A stretch of 17,519 nucleotides of DNA from Candidatus Falkowiibacteriota bacterium (lineage in GTDB: Bacteria > Patescibacteriota > Patescibacteriia > UBA2591 > JABMQE01). This document shows, piece after piece, positions 7,622-15,002 of this stretch (its first letter is position 1; the number at the start of each line of letters is the position of its first letter). The notes beneath the pieces were generated by a model. It saw only the letters and a list, made by a program, of their open reading frames with translations, was not told where the DNA came from and did not search any database. The position numbers and the translations under genes were made by a program. The stretch covers positions 1 to 17,519 of the forward strand of contig JABMQE010000042.1 of the NCBI GenBank assembly GCA_013203415.1, given 5' to 3'.

Positions 7622-9844
7622 ATGAGCAGAACTTTAGAGAAAATTTATCTTTATATAATTTGGTTTGGTATTGCCATGCTTTTTTTTGTTCCGCTCTTGG
7701 TGACCAAGCAGTTTTTCTTTCCGTATATTTTTGGCAAGACGATTGCTATTAGGATGATAGTAGAGGTAATTGCAGTGTTATTTATTTTGTTAGTTTTCCT
7801 GAATCGGAAGTATATGCCAAAACGGACTTGGCTGTTTTGGGGGGTGGTGGTTTATATGGCAATTTTGGGTATAACTTCTTTAACAGGTGTTAATCCTTTT
7901 CATAGTTTTTGGAGTAATTATGAGCGGATGGAGGGTTTTTTAACCTTGATTCATTTTGGGATTTTGTTTGTTATAATGAGCGGGGTTTTAAGGACAAAAG
8001 AGGCCTGGAAGCGGCTTCTTAGAGTAGTGGTTCTTGGCGGTTTTATCGTGGCAGTGATTGGCTTGCTTCAAAAATTAGACGTTGGTTTTGTTATTGGCGC
8101 GGGGATTGCGAAGGTAAACAGCACCTTAGGCAACTCTACTTATGTAGCATCATATTTAGGTTCTAATGTTTTTCTTTTAATTTATTTGTTTTTTAAGGAT
8201 AAAAAATTATATTGGCGGATTCCGTATGTTTTAGCAGGATTGCTTAATTTGTTAGTGATATTTTTTACAGCCAGCCGCGGGGGAGTTGTTGGCTTGATTG
8301 GCGGTTTGTTGGGCTTGCTTTTTTTGATACTGTTTTTTGCGCCAAGAGGTGTTTTAAGAAAAACATACAAATATGGAATAATCGGTTTTATTGTTTTAAT
8401 GTTGCTCTTCGGCGGTTTTGTGTATGGGAACAAGGATCATGATTGGGTAGAAAATAATCATGCTTTAAGAAAACTAACCACCCTCTCGCTTCAGGATCGG
8501 ACAATTCGAGACCGTTTTATAAACGCCAAAATTGGTTTAAAGGCCATGGGCGATAAGTTCTTTTTGGGCTGGGGTTTAGAGAATTATTATGTGCCGTTTA
8601 ATAAGTATTATGCTGCCCAGACAAGCGAGCCCTGGTTTGATAGGGCCCATAATGTAATTTTTGACCAAGCAGTAACAAGCGGAATTTTTGGGCTTCTTAG
8701 TTATTTGTTTTTGATTGGGGCGGCAGTATATTATTTTTGGAAGCAAAGGAAGCGGGGGGATTATCTTACGGGATTTATTTTTATTTCTTTGGTTGCGGCT
8801 TCTTTTTTTGCTAATCTTTTTGTTTTTGATTCCAGCACAACTTATACTATCTTTTTTACGGTTTTGGCTTTTGGTAATTTTTTGGGCTGCAAGAATAAGG
8901 AGGAAGAAGAAGGAGACATACCCCAAAGAGGGCCGGCTAACATTTTTATCCCAGTATTATTAATAGCGGTTTTGGCTTTATGTTTGTATTTTTTTAATAT
9001 TAGACCAGCGATTGCTAATAATTTGGCAATAAAAGGTTATCAATATAGCAGAGTGGACTATCAGAAATCCCATGATTTTTATGAGAAGGCCTTTAATTAC
9101 AATACTTTTGGCAATGCTGAAATTAGTTTAAGGATAGCTGATCATGCGGTAGATATTTTTGATAATGAAGATTTGGATAAAAATGACGCCAAGGCGGTTT
9201 TGCTTTTTACCGGAGATGCTTTGGATAGGGCTTTAGAGCAAGAGCCCTTAAATGCCAGACATTATCTTCAGGCAGGCCAAACGTATCATTATTATTTTGT
9301 GAATGTTGATGATTCGCAAGAATATCTGGATAAAACAGAAGAATATTATAGGGAAGCCATAGAATTGAGCCCTACTCGACCTGACTCTTATCTTGCCTGG
9401 GCGCAATTAATGTTTAATCTTGGGAGATACGACGAGGCTGTGTCTAACACCCAAAAGGCCTTTAGCATAAATCCTGATCGGATGACTTATTACAGAATGT
9501 TTGTATTGTATTTATACCTTAAGGACGCGAGGGCGGATGAACTTTTTGAGGAGATTTATGAAAAAGGATATTTTGCGATATACGGACGCAGAGAGATGAT
9601 GAGTTTGATAAATATATACAACGGCCGTGATGATTATGATAAGATTATAAAAATGTTGGAATACACAGTGGTATATAAAACAAGTGAGAGCGAGAGGGAG
9701 GTGGTTGCTGAATACCACGCCAAGTTAGCGGCAGTATATAAGGAAGTGGGTAATATTGATAAAGCGCGGGAACACGCGGAGAAGGCAGTGGAGATTGATC
9801 CAAGCATGGAAGCTGCTGTTGATATTTTTTTGAAAGATTTATAG
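7622..9844 (+). CDS. O-antigen ligase/polymerase-like membrane protein with TPRs
   Basis: 740 aa from the ATG at 7622; a TTG three codons upstream is in frame but neither has a Shine-Dalgarno. Residues 1 to about 460 contain some ten to twelve hydrophobic segments. They carry Wzy/WaaL landmarks: SNYERMEG near 98-105 (an early loop), TASRGG near 216-221, and DRAHN near 340-344 in the large outer loop, whose R and H are the expected catalytic pair. This class polymerises or ligates lipid-linked glycans on the outer face of the membrane. The remainder, from about 465, is soluble and contains tetratricopeptide repeats (for example YYREAIELSPTRPDSYLAWAQLMFNLGRYDEAV, described here by its helices, and a last repeat ending AVEIDPSME), probably for protein contacts outside the cell. 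The membrane plus TPR fusion is common in Parcubacteria-like genomes. Ligase versus polymerase cannot be decided. Confidence 0.9.
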   Translation: MSRTLEKIYLYIIWFGIAMLFFVPLLVTKQFFFPYIFGKTIAIRMIVEVIAVLFILLVFLNRKYMPKRTWLFWGVVVYMAILGITSLTGVNPFHSFWSNYERMEGFLTLIHFGILFVIMSGVLRTKEAWKRLLRVVVLGGFIVAVIGLLQKLDVGFVIGAGIAKVNSTLGNSTYVASYLGSNVFLLIYLFFKDKKLYWRIPYVLAGLLNLLVIFFTASRGGVVGLIGGLLGLLFLILFFAPRGVLRKTYKYGIIGFIVLMLLFGGFVYGNKDHDWVENNHALRKLTTLSLQDRTIRDRFINAKIGLKAMGDKFFLGWGLENYYVPFNKYYAAQTSEPWFDRAHNVIFDQAVTSGIFGLLSYLFLIGAAVYYFWKQRKRGDYLTGFIFISLVAASFFANLFVFDSSTTYTIFFTVLAFGNFLGCKNKEEEEGDIPQRGPANIFIPVLLIAVLALCLYFFNIRPAIANNLAIKGYQYSRVDYQKSHDFYEKAFNYNTFGNAEISLRIADHAVDIFDNEDLDKNDAKAVLLFTGDALDRALEQEPLNARHYLQAGQTYHYYFVNVDDSQEYLDKTEEYYREAIELSPTRPDSYLAWAQLMFNLGRYDEAVSNTQKAFSINPDRMTYYRMFVLYLYLKDARADELFEEIYEKGYFAIYGRREMMSLINIYNGRDDYDKIIKMLEYTVVYKTSESEREVVAEYHAKLAAVYKEVGNIDKAREHAEKAVEIDPSMEAAVDIFLKDL

Positions 9845-9870
9845 ATAGGTAATTAATAATTTATAATTTG

Positions 9871-11916
9871 GTGAGGAAATTTGGTTTTACAATTCTTATA
9901 GCTTTTTTGCTGTTTGGAATCGGACTGATTCCGGTTTTTGCTTATTTGCCGGCTGATGATTTTTATGGGGAGCAATGGTATCTTAGAAAAGTTAAGGCCC
10001 AGCAGGCATGGGATTTTACCCGGGGCAGCGAGGATATAGTAGTGGCAGTTTTGGATTCGGGGATTGATTTGGACCATCCGGATTTAAAAGAAAATATTTG
10101 GACAAATAATAATGAGATACCAGGAGATGGAATAGATAATGATAATAATGGCTATGTTGATGATTTTTTTGGCTGGGATTTTGTGGGCAATGATAATTGG
10201 CCGGAGCCGGATACTGGTGATTTGGAAAAGAACGAGATTGGGGTAAACCATGGAACAGTGATTGCGGGAATTATAGGGGCCAAGGGCAGGGATGGAGCGG
10301 GGATAGCCGGTATGAATTGGAATTCTAAAATAATGTCCTTAAGAATTTTGAATAATGATGGTTTGGGCAATACTCTTTGGGCGATTCAGGCGATTGATTA
10401 TGCAGTGGCTAATGGAGCAGATATTATTAATATGAGTTTAGCGGGTACAGATTACAGCAGGAGTATGTACGAGGCGGTAAAGAGGGCTTGGGATAAGGAT
10501 ATATTGATTGTAACCGGGGGCGGAACCAGCGAGGTGGAAGAGGGCGATGATTTAAACAAAAAACCTTGGTACCCGATTGCTTTTGATGAATTTACAGATG
10601 AGAATATGGTGATTGGAGTGGTGGCGGTTGATAAAGATGATAAAAAGTTAAGTTTTGAGAATTATGGCCAAGGGATTGTAGATATCGTAGCTCCGGGTTA
10701 TTTATTTTTCTCGACAGTTTATTATAGGGAAGGCGAGGAAGATTTTAGTAAATACCATAGGGGATATTTTTCTGGAAGTTCGTTGTCGGCGGCTTTGGTG
10801 AGCGGGGTGGCTTCCCTTATAAAATCTTTGAATCCTTCGTTGTCTAACGAAAAAATTAGGGATGTGCTTCTTGGAACTGCGGATAATGTAAATGACAAGA
10901 ACCCAGATTACGGGGGGAAATTAGGGAAGGGGAGATTAAATGCATATAAGGCTTTGGATGCGGTTTATAAAGGTTATTTTAATACGCAAGCAAGCAAGAA
11001 TATTTTGGCTGGCAGCGGCATGGGAAGGAGGCCGGAAGTAAAGATTTTTGATTCGAACGGGGTTATGTTAAAAAGTTTTTTGGCGTATGGAGAGAACTTT
11101 AGGGGCGGAGTAAAAGCAGTAGGGTGTGATTTGGATAATGATAATGTTGATGAGATTGTTACTGGCACCGGTTTTACAGGGGGACCGCATATTAAGATTT
11201 TTAAGAAGACGGGAGAGTTGGTTAGTGAATTTTTTGCTTTTGATGATAATTTTAGGGGCGGTGTAAATGTGGCTTGCGGGGATGTTGATAAAGACGGGAG
11301 AAACGAGATTGTGACAGCGTCGGGTCCGACCGGAGAGCCATATGTGAGAGTTTTTGAGAGCGATGGCAAATTAGTTAATGAATTCCTTGCTTTTGGCAAA
11401 AATTTTACGGGCGGGGTTAATTTAACAGTGCGGGATTTAGATAAGAATGGTAAAGCAGAAATTTTTTGCGGTCCAGCCAGCGGAGGCGGGCCGATGGTGA
11501 GAATTTTTGATTACGAGGGAAAGTTGTTGAATCAATTTTTTGCTTTTTCGTCTGATTTTAGGGGAGGGATAGATATTAGCGTTGGGGATTTAAATAAAGA
11601 TAAAGAAGACGAGATAGTGGTAACGATTATAAAAGATAACTATCCATATGTACGGGTTTTTAACTCCGCCTTAAAACTTGAGTATCAGTTTTTAGCTTAT
11701 AATGAGGCCTTAAAAAGAGGAGTGAGCGTGGTGGTGGCTGATTTGGAGAGCGATGGAGCGGGGGAGATTGTGGTTGGGCCGGTTTTAAGGGGAGGGCAGG
11801 ACGAGATATGGATTTATAATATAGAAGGAAAAAAGTTGTCCAATTTTTCTGCTTTTAGCAAGGCGAGTTTAAGGTTTGGCGAAGGAATGGATGTTGGGAC
11901 AGTGGGGAGCAATTAA
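9871..11916 (+). CDS. Secreted S8 (subtilisin-like) peptidase with FG-GAP-like repeats
   Basis: 681 aa from the GTG at 9871; a TTG one codon earlier is also possible. VRKFGF plus a hydrophobic stretch ending PVFA forms a signal peptide (cleavage near residue 24). The subtilase domain has Asp62 (VLDSGID), His127 (NHGTVIAG) and Ser304 (SGSSLSAA). The oxyanion-hole region, normally AAGN, reads TGGGTSE, so the usual Asn is replaced, probably by Thr219. The usual GTSMAAP is GSSLSAA. Acidic DNDNNG and DGIDND loops before the His may bind calcium. From about residue 375 to the end are about six beta-propeller-like repeats of roughly 48 residues with the pattern GGP.VRIF...GKL...FFAF..NFRGGV, each followed by a Dx[DN]x[DN]G-type calcium loop. 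No sortase motif or C-terminal membrane anchor is seen. A soluble or repeat-bound exported protease or adhesin is likely. Confidence 0.92.
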   Translation: MRKFGFTILIAFLLFGIGLIPVFAYLPADDFYGEQWYLRKVKAQQAWDFTRGSEDIVVAVLDSGIDLDHPDLKENIWTNNNEIPGDGIDNDNNGYVDDFFGWDFVGNDNWPEPDTGDLEKNEIGVNHGTVIAGIIGAKGRDGAGIAGMNWNSKIMSLRILNNDGLGNTLWAIQAIDYAVANGADIINMSLAGTDYSRSMYEAVKRAWDKDILIVTGGGTSEVEEGDDLNKKPWYPIAFDEFTDENMVIGVVAVDKDDKKLSFENYGQGIVDIVAPGYLFFSTVYYREGEEDFSKYHRGYFSGSSLSAALVSGVASLIKSLNPSLSNEKIRDVLLGTADNVNDKNPDYGGKLGKGRLNAYKALDAVYKGYFNTQASKNILAGSGMGRRPEVKIFDSNGVMLKSFLAYGENFRGGVKAVGCDLDNDNVDEIVTGTGFTGGPHIKIFKKTGELVSEFFAFDDNFRGGVNVACGDVDKDGRNEIVTASGPTGEPYVRVFESDGKLVNEFLAFGKNFTGGVNLTVRDLDKNGKAEIFCGPASGGGPMVRIFDYEGKLLNQFFAFSSDFRGGIDISVGDLNKDKEDEIVVTIIKDNYPYVRVFNSALKLEYQFLAYNEALKRGVSVVVADLESDGAGEIVVGPVLRGGQDEIWIYNIEGKKLSNFSAFSKASLRFGEGMDVGTVGSN

Positions 11917-11922
11917 TTTTAA

Positions 11923-11965
11923 TTTCCACCCTCACGGGTGGTCAGCCGTGAGGCTGATAATTTTT
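11923..11965. repeat. Double-hairpin REP-like element, copy 1
   Basis: Two adjacent six-bp hairpins: CCACCC/GGGTGG around TCAC (11926-11941) and TCAGCC/GGCTGA around GTGA (11942-11957), then a T run. The same 43 bases recur at 13833-13875 with one change. The loops TCAC and GTGA are complementary, and a competing stem CCTCACGG (11930-11937) with CCGTGAGG (11946-11953) is possible. It lies between the peptidase stop and the epimerase start. It may act as a weak terminator, mRNA stabiliser or small mobile palindrome. Confidence 0.7.
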
Positions 11966-11992
11966 AGTTTTTAATTTTTAATTAAAGGGTAT

Positions 11993-13078
11993 ATGGCTCA
12001 AAAAGTATTTGCAAGCGGCAAAAAAAATATTTTAATTACCGGCGGGGCGGGGTTTGTTGGTTCTCATTTATCGGAGCGTTTGGTAGAAAAAAATCATGTG
12101 CTTTGTTTGGATAATTTTAGCACCGGATTGGAGAGCAATATCGACCATTTAATCCAGAATCCGGATTTTGAATTTATAAAACATGATATTACCCAGCCGG
12201 TTGATTTGGAAAAATCAAGAGAGGGGCAGAAGTTTCAGGTAGAAGTGCAGGGGGTTCAGGAAATTTATCATCTGGCCTGTCCGACATCCCCCAAGGAGTA
12301 TAATAAATATCCGATCGAGACGATTTTAGCCAACTCTTACGGAGTTAAGAATGGATTGGATTTGGCAATAAAATACAAGGCAAAATTTTTGTTTGCTTCG
12401 AGTGATGCGGTTTATGGCGAGCCGCAGCCGAACCAAGAAGAGTTTAAGGAAGATTATTTTGGGTATATTGATTTTTTAGGGCCAAGGTCTTGTTATGACG
12501 AAGGTAAGAGGTTCGGCGAGACAATGGTGGTTAATTATCGGAACAAGTATGGTTTGGAAACCAAGATTGCGAGAGTGGGGAACGCCTTTGGTCCGAGGAT
12601 GAGATTAGATGACGGGCGGGTGGTTCCCGATATGGTTAAAAATGCTTTGGATGGTAAGCCGGTGGTTATTTATGGCGACCAGAATACGACTACAACCTTT
12701 CTTTATGTTAAGGATTTGATTGATGCTATTGTAAAGTTAATGGCTTCTGGGGAGATGGGGCCAATGAATTTGTCGAGTATGGAGAAATATCGTTTGGAGG
12801 ATATTGCAAATAAGATAATCGAAATTACAGGATCTAAATCCAAAATAGCTTTCGAGCCGCCAGCGGCTTATACTCATATTGAAGGAGTGCCGGACAATAG
12901 CTTGGCCAAAGAAAAGTTAGCTTGGTTTCCGTTGGTAAAATTAGAGGATGGCTTAGAAGAGACAATAGAGCAGATGAAGGCAAGCAAGGTTCTAAAGCCA
13001 TTGACGCCGCTTGATGCGATGAACGAAGAAACTAGACCTTCGACCACTTCGACAAGCTCAGGTTCTAACGAAAATTAG
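11993..13078 (+). CDS. NAD-dependent epimerase/dehydratase, UDP-glucuronate decarboxylase-like
   Basis: 361 aa, extended short-chain dehydrogenase. The NAD site is GGAGFVG (17-23), with D40 after the second strand for the ribose. The active site has FASSDAVYGE (S136/S137/D138) and the YxxxK pair Y168/K172 in GPRSCYDEGKR. YHLACPTSP at 92-100 and RSCYDEGKR are hallmarks of UDP-xylose synthase type enzymes, which convert UDP-glucuronate to UDP-xylose; this is from knowledge of the family, and a 4-epimerase is the alternative. A usable AAAGGG lies just before the ATG. The last 13 residues (PSTTSTSSGSNEN, from 349) are low-complexity and encoded by a dispersed repeat at 13037-13062. The enzyme core ends before this, so the tail is an addition. 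It supplies an activated sugar to the glycosyltransferases downstream. Confidence 0.9.
   Translation: MAQKVFASGKKNILITGGAGFVGSHLSERLVEKNHVLCLDNFSTGLESNIDHLIQNPDFEFIKHDITQPVDLEKSREGQKFQVEVQGVQEIYHLACPTSPKEYNKYPIETILANSYGVKNGLDLAIKYKAKFLFASSDAVYGEPQPNQEEFKEDYFGYIDFLGPRSCYDEGKRFGETMVVNYRNKYGLETKIARVGNAFGPRMRLDDGRVVPDMVKNALDGKPVVIYGDQNTTTTFLYVKDLIDAIVKLMASGEMGPMNLSSMEKYRLEDIANKIIEITGSKSKIAFEPPAAYTHIEGVPDNSLAKEKLAWFPLVKLEDGLEETIEQMKASKVLKPLTPLDAMNEETRPSTTSTSSGSNEN
13037..13062 (+). repeat. Dispersed TTCGACAAGCTCAGG repeat inside epimerase C-terminus
   Basis: A 26-base unit identical to 17485-17510 inside the GT4 gene. It is built from a shortened direct copy (cttcgac) and the palindrome-like ttcgacaagctcagg found dispersed in many bacterial genomes. 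It is read in frame as PSTTSTSSG, adding a Ser/Thr-rich tail to the epimerase just before its stop. Confidence 0.75.
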
Positions 13079-13103
13079 TAATTAGTAATTAGAAATTTAG
13101 TAT

Positions 13104-13802
13104 ATGAAAGTTTTTATAGTTATTCCGGCTTATAATGAAGAAAGAAATATTTTAGAGGTGGTGAGAAACGCCAAAGAACATGGAGAAGTGGTGGTTGTTG
13201 ATGATGGCTCGGGCGATAGGACGAGTGAGATTGTGCAAGGCCTTGGAGTAAAAGTTTTAAGGCATATAATAAACAGAGGACAGGGAGCAAGCTTGAAAAC
13301 AGGGATAGATTATGCTTTGGCAAGCGGGGCAGAGATTATAGTAACGATTGATGGAGATGGGCAGCACTTGGCAAGCGAGATTCCAAAATTTTTAGAGATT
13401 ATTGAAAAACAAGGTGTTGATGTTGTTTTGGGTTCTAGATTTTTAGACACAGATAGCCACGGATTGATTACAGATAGCCACGGATCACGGATAAATGAAA
13501 TTCCTTGGACAAAAAAATGGCTGATTTTGAAACCAGCGATTTTTTTTACTAAAATATCCAGCGGATTAGAGCTGAGTGATGTGCATCAAGGTTTTAGGGC
13601 GATGACACGGGAAGCGGCCGAAATGATAGAAATGACACAAGACGGGATGGCGCATGCGAGCGAGATAATAAGCGAGATTAAAAAAAATAAATTGACTTTT
13701 CGTGAGGTAGGGATTAGGGTGATATATAATGATTACGGTCAAGGAATGGGGGGAGGAGTTAGAATACTTAGAGATCTTCTTTTTAAGAAAATTATTAATT
13801 AG
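13104..13802 (+). CDS. Family 2 glycosyltransferase (polyprenyl-phosphate type)
   Basis: 232 aa with a GT-A fold. The nucleotide-binding start is VIPAYNEE (6-13), followed by VDDGSGDRT (32-40) and the metal-binding TIDGDGQH (81-88). The NRGQGASLKTGIDYA segment is characteristic of DPM1/dolichol-phosphate mannosyltransferase-like enzymes, which move a sugar from a nucleotide donor to a polyprenyl phosphate on the inner membrane face. GSRFL (110-114) is normally followed directly by an IP..K segment. Here residues 115-132 are an 18-residue insert made of two copies of a 21-base repeat (see 13446-13499). The rest (SGLELSDVHQGFRAM) is regular. It is followed by DUF2304, its usual partner. No membrane segments of its own are evident. 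The gap before it (13079-13103) is a short attagta tandem. Confidence 0.9.
   Translation: MKVFIVIPAYNEERNILEVVRNAKEHGEVVVVDDGSGDRTSEIVQGLGVKVLRHIINRGQGASLKTGIDYALASGAEIIVTIDGDGQHLASEIPKFLEIIEKQGVDVVLGSRFLDTDSHGLITDSHGSRINEIPWTKKWLILKPAIFFTKISSGLELSDVHQGFRAMTREAAEMIEMTQDGMAHASEIISEIKKNKLTFREVGIRVIYNDYGQGMGGGVRILRDLLFKKIIN
13446..13499 (+). repeat. In-frame 21-base repeat pair inside the GT2 gene
   Basis: The 16-mer acagatagccacggat occurs at 13449-13464 and again at 13470-13485, a period of 21 bases, followed by a cacggat remnant. It encodes TDSHG twice. The period is a multiple of three and there is no stop in the reading frame, so the GT2 frame survives. The motif belongs to the simple cacggat-type dispersed repeats. 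Confidence 0.7.
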
Positions 13803-13832
13803 TGGATTTTGAGTAATGTGAGAATTTTTAGT

Positions 13833-13875
13833 TTTCCACCCTCGCGGGTGGTCAGCCGTGAGGCTGATAATTTTT
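13833..13875. repeat. Double-hairpin REP-like element, copy 2
   Basis: Identical to 11923-11965 except that loop one reads TCGC (G at 13844 for A). Hairpins lie at 13836-13851 and 13852-13867 and are followed by a run of seven Ts. The single change turns one A-U pair of the competing long-range stem into G-U, so both folds remain possible. It lies 30 bases before the DUF2304 start, as copy 1 lies 27 bases before the epimerase. Confidence 0.7.
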
Positions 13876-13905
13876 TTGCTAATCTAACAAGTTTAACTTT
13901 TATTT

Positions 13906-14283
13906 ATGTTGATTCAACAGATTATTGCGATAATTATAATTTTGGTTATTTTTTTAAGCGTGTTTTTGAAATTTAGACGAAAGCAGATTTCTGGGGGGGA
14001 ATTTTTTGTTTGGAGTGTTTTTTGGATTTTAGTTGCTTTGGCCATGATTTTTATAAAAAAGATTGATGGGTATGTATTAGGGCTTGGGATTGCTTCTAGA
14101 GGAATAGATGTTTTAATTTATGTGGCAGTGCCTTTGATTTTTTATTTAATTTTTAGGATTTATGTGCGGTTGGAGAAAATGGAGAGGAATATTACGAAGG
14201 TGACGAGGCAAGAGGCATTAGGGACGACGAGGCATGAGGCACGAGGCAAGAGGCATGAGGGCGACGAAGGCGACGAGGTATAG
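13906..14283 (+). CDS. DUF2304 family membrane protein
   Basis: 125 aa. Three hydrophobic segments (about 5-22, 33-50 and 66-86) are followed by an amphipathic stretch RIYVRLEKMERNITKVTRQEAL. This is the DUF2304 layout, a small membrane protein that usually sits next to a polyprenyl-phosphate GT2, as here; it is thought to help that enzyme or the lipid-linked sugar, but its biochemical role is unproven. The normal protein should end near residue 105. The last ~20 residues (GTTRHEARGKRHEGDEGDEV) are encoded by a gacgaggca/gaggcatgagg repeat (about 14201-14278) and look like an added low-complexity tail. Two strong terminators follow its stop. Confidence 0.85.
   Translation: MLIQQIIAIIIILVIFLSVFLKFRRKQISGGEFFVWSVFWILVALAMIFIKKIDGYVLGLGIASRGIDVLIYVAVPLIFYLIFRIYVRLEKMERNITKVTRQEALGTTRHEARGKRHEGDEGDEV
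14201..14278 (+). repeat. GACGAGGCA-type tandem repeat in the DUF2304 tail
   Basis: Short overlapping copies of acgaggca, aagaggca and catgagg alternate across about 78 bases, then gcgacgaaggcgacgagg. It is read in frame and yields an Arg/Glu/Gly/His-rich tail. It is compositionally unlike the hydrophobic, T-rich body of the gene. Confidence 0.6.
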
Positions 14284-14305
14284 GCATTATTTTAGACAAA
14301 GAGAA

Positions 14306-14341
14306 ACCGGAGTCGTCCGCGGGGATGAGCTCCGGTTTTTT
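14306..14341 (+). terminator. Strong intrinsic terminator (works in both directions)
   Basis: ACCGGAG (14306-14312) pairs with CTCCGGT (14330-14336). Inside it, TCGTCC pairs with GGATGA, including one G-U pair, around a GCGG loop, with one bulged G. Six Ts follow on the plus strand. On the minus strand the same stem is followed by a pyrimidine-rich TTTCTCTTTGTCT, so it can also end the minus-strand gene at 14409-14870. Confidence 0.8.
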
Positions 14342-14351
14342 GATGGCTAAC

Positions 14352-14377
14352 ACCTCTAGAGTGCTAGGAGGTTTTTT
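14352..14377 (+). terminator. Second intrinsic terminator
   Basis: ACCTCTAG pairs with CTAGGAGGT around AGTG with one bulge, followed by a run of six Ts. It lies 10 bases behind the first terminator. The pair isolates the DUF2304 transcript from the block to the right. Confidence 0.65.
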
Positions 14378-14408
14378 GGCCGGGTGATGAAACTGACCAG
14401 CTAGAGGA

Positions 14409-14870
14409 TTATGAATTTTTCTCCTTCACTAGCCGTTGGTTGCCAAGAGAGAGCGAGGAGAGATTGGTGAGGTGCGTATTCTCCTCTGCAGTGTTATCTT
14501 CTTGGAAACCATCGAGAATCACGGAGAGATCCCGGATGGCCTCGGATATCTTCGTGGTCGAGATCTTGTGCTCTTGGCTGGCACATTGGCCGAGCACGAG
14601 GAGAGATCTCATGGCCTTTCCGCGCGGAGGCGTGCCATTTTTCGCTTCGTGGCTCGCCACTCTTCCCTCCAACGCCTTAATGCCTTTGATAATCTCGTCA
14701 GAGGCACTTTGGACAATTCCGAAGATCTCTTCCCCTCCTTGTATGTAGTGGGTCCCCTCATAGAGAAAGTGCGTTGTTCCTTCGGACCCACCTTGGGGAG
14801 TTTTTACAAGGGCAGCTCCCCCTTTTTTGATACTGAGGTTTACTGCAGTATCTGTACTGGGATCTGCCAT
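14409..14870 (-). CDS. Hypothetical protein of atypical composition
   Basis: 153 aa from the ATG at 14870. This start is preferred over an in-frame ATG 15 codons upstream because AAGGA lies seven bases before it. A TTGACA-17-TAAACT promoter lies upstream and a bidirectional terminator downstream, so the minus-strand frame is well supported. The start MADPSTDTAVNLS is followed by a Gly-rich segment (KKGGAALVKTPQGGSEGTTHF), then mainly predicted helix (ASDEIIKGIKALEGRVASHEA, then ISEAIRDLSVILDGFQED). There is no membrane segment, signal peptide or cysteine cluster. I recognise no family. It stands alone, opposite to the flanking glycan genes, and its base composition is more balanced and GC-richer than theirs. 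A transferred or fast-evolving orphan is likely. The opposite strand also has a 161-codon frame, but without these signals. Confidence 0.7.
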   Translation of the reverse strand: MADPSTDTAVNLSIKKGGAALVKTPQGGSEGTTHFLYEGTHYIQGGEEIFGIVQSASDEIIKGIKALEGRVASHEAKNGTPPRGKAMRSLLVLGQCASQEHKISTTKISEAIRDLSVILDGFQEDNTAEENTHLTNLSSLSLGNQRLVKEKNS

Positions 14871-14945
14871 AGGATTATCCTTTCTGGTTTTGGTGGTGGG
14901 AATGAGAGCGAGCAAAAGTGAGTAAGTTTTGTTAGAATGTATTTA

Positions 14946-14974
14946 AGTTTATCATTTCTTTTTAACCTTGTCAA
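14946..14974 (-). promoter_or_regulatory. Sigma70-like promoter of the orphan gene
   Basis: On the minus strand, perfect TTGACA (forward 14969-14974), a 17-base spacer and TAAACT (forward 14946-14951, four of six). Transcription would start near 14939, about 70 bases before the ATG at 14870. It supports the minus-strand frame as a real, independently expressed gene. Confidence 0.6.
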
Positions 14975-15002
14975 TGGGGTCTTAAAGTGGTAATTTTAGA
15001 GT

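Noticed and set aside
11923..13875. The repeated hairpins as a CRISPR array or riboswitch.
   Set aside because: The two copies are 1.9 kb apart with genes between, there are no spacers, and the fold matches no ligand-binding class that I know.
14436..14921. A 161-codon plus-strand frame over the orphan gene.
   Set aside because: The minus-strand frame has a promoter, an AAGGA site and a terminator; the plus frame has none and its composition resembles an antisense reading.
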